Shown here piece by piece: positions 63,093 to 64,000 of a stretch of 64,000 bases of DNA. The notes under the pieces are model-generated. The model saw nothing but the letters and a program-made list of their open reading frames with translations, searched no databases and was not told the origin of the DNA. The translations under genes were made by a program, and so were the position numbers. Positions within the stretch are counted from its first letter, which is position 1. The number at the start of each line of letters is the position of its first letter. The stretch comes from JBKCUI01 sp052161605 (GTDB lineage: Bacteria > Planctomycetota > Planctomycetia > Pirellulales > Pirellulaceae). The stretch lies in assembly GCA_052161605.1 (NCBI GenBank), contig CP197409.1. One strand, 5' to 3'.

Positions 63093-64000
63093 CGAAGATT
63101 CTACGGCAGTTTCTCAACAATCCCCGTATTGTCATTTTGTTCTTTGTCTGGACGCTTCCATGTATACTCTATGTCATTTTGGGAATTGTCGCTCTATTCC
63201 AAACTGGATGGCTGTTGACCTTGGTCTGGATTTTGCCTCTCAATTGGCTTGCTGCCTGGTTGATTGCTACTTACTGGAAACCCAGTCTTTCTACCAAAGC
63301 TAAACAGATTGCTGCACCGGACTTGCCTGACTTTTGGGGAGATCGGGATCAGGCTGCGATGAGGATCGTCGAAGACTATCGCTCGAAAATCGCCGAGGTG
63401 GATGAAACGGTCATCGCCGATCCACAACGCTACATAGCCGATGTCCAAAGTCTCTCAAAAAGACTAGCGCAACATTACTACAGTCAGAAAGACGAAGAAG
63501 CGTTTCACCCGGTCACGATAGTTGAAATCTTGGCAGTTATCCATTTGGCGGTCGAAGATCTCGAGGCATGGACGCAGGAGAATTTTCCTGGCAGCGAAAT
63601 CGCGACGATTGGTCAGTTGTCTAGAATACCTGATATCACGAGGCATGTTGGGAATTTATCCAATATCGCTTATTTTGCATCCATGGTGTTCCAGCCGATC
63701 AAATTGTTGGCTTATCCGATCTACAGAAAGTCCGGGGTGGTAGCGACGGAGTTGCGGGGTGAGATCGTTACCGCAATCTACCAAAAGTTCGTACAGATGG
63801 CGGGCTTTTATCTCATCGAAATGTATAGTGGACGCCTGAGATCAGGTTCGAAAGTGTACAAGGAACAGTTCGGTCATTTGGTAGGCGCCGTTCGCCACGC
63901 CAAAGGGGATCGTAGCAAGCTCGATCAAATCAATCCACAGAGTGTAAGCATCGCAATCGTGGGACAAGTCAATGCAGGCAAATCGAGTTTGGTCAACAGA
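63089..64000 (+). CDS. Second membrane GTPase, 3' end cut by window
   Basis: An open frame from ATG 63089 to the edge (304 codons visible). Two N-terminal membrane segments (IVILFFVWTLPCILYVILGI and WLLTLVWILPLNWLAAWLI) are followed by a helical region of about 220 residues and then IAIVGQVNAGKSSLVNR. This is a G1 loop (GQVNAGKSS, residues 292-300) that begins the G domain just before the window ends. It is coupled to the preceding GTPase by an ATGA overlap. It resembles YcjX/YcjF- or dynamin-like arrangements, but remaining motifs lie outside. Confidence 0.8.
   Translation, partial: MTKILRQFLNNPRIVILFFVWTLPCILYVILGIVALFQTGWLLTLVWILPLNWLAAWLIATYWKPSLSTKAKQIAAPDLPDFWGDRDQAAMRIVEDYRSKIAEVDETVIADPQRYIADVQSLSKRLAQHYYSQKDEEAFHPVTIVEILAVIHLAVEDLEAWTQENFPGSEIATIGQLSRIPDITRHVGNLSNIAYFASMVFQPIKLLAYPIYRKSGVVATELRGEIVTAIYQKFVQMAGFYLIEMYSGRLRSGSKVYKEQFGHLVGAVRHAKGDRSKLDQINPQSVSIAIVGQVNAGKSSLVNR

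Overview
This 64-kb window looks like a chromosomal segment of a planctomycete, most likely a Pirellulaceae member. The grounds are an N-terminal LEPxxR-type sorting motif (ETLEDRRLL) on a secreted protein, a DUF2617 protein, a secreted redoxin with a very long N-terminal extension coupled to a prenyltransferase-repeat protein and a DUF4175-like membrane protein, an excisionase-type HTH fused to a receiver domain, and a 1114-residue tricorn-like protease. This assignment is inference from gene content. No rRNA, tRNA or CRISPR was recognised.

Layout. 1-1460: 3'-truncated secreted Het-C-like/hydrolase gene (minus). 2049-3740: complete ISKra4-type IS with an 8-bp target duplication. 3978-8739: serC-serA (minus), divergent from a ubiD-family decarboxylase. 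8740-32062: a defence island, almost wholly on the minus strand. In transcription order it holds a SNF2 helicase; a Phd-type antitoxin whose VapC toxin is cut off; a type III Mod gene broken by one extra base; a GxxExxY protein; a type III Res; SIR2 and HerA (Nezha-type pair); an HNH protein, a DUF6361-type protein, a PLD-family protein and a helicase (Azaca-like set); Mrr; and a class 3 lipase. From Res to Mrr the genes abut or overlap, with one 60-bp gap before the HNH gene. 32063-42969: a five-gene translationally coupled planctomycete operon (DUF4175-like, two helical secreted proteins, prenyltransferase-repeat protein, redoxin), a one-domain protein downstream, and an Hsp20. 43204-53498: zinc-ribbon membrane protein, ribD, purL-tyrA, DUF2617, glgA and a HIT-type nucleotidyltransferase next to glgA. 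53802-64000: tricorn-like protease, a histidine kinase, an HTH-REC regulator with a terminator behind it, a Gfo/Idh/MocA oxidoreductase, a helical exported protein and two membrane-linked GTPases, the second cut by the window edge.

Repeats are the most distinctive structural feature. A palindromic element with arms resembling AACCACGAATC..CACGAAT occurs in full or in part at least seven times, and within the island it lies against truncated genes (vapC, two rhuM fragments, a lipase paralogue). One copy pair sits in a roughly 250-bp duplication that also carries the 3' end of mod. Other repeat families are two opposite-strand copies flanking purL-tyrA, a pair of hairpins after the galT-like gene whose stems differ by a compensatory base pair, and a 42-bp tandem repeat translated inside the SNF2 helicase.

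The strongest candidate for an undescribed system is the co-directional Res/SIR2/HerA/HNH/DUF6361/PLD/helicase/Mrr operon, and within it the HNH gene coupled to the Azaca-like trio.
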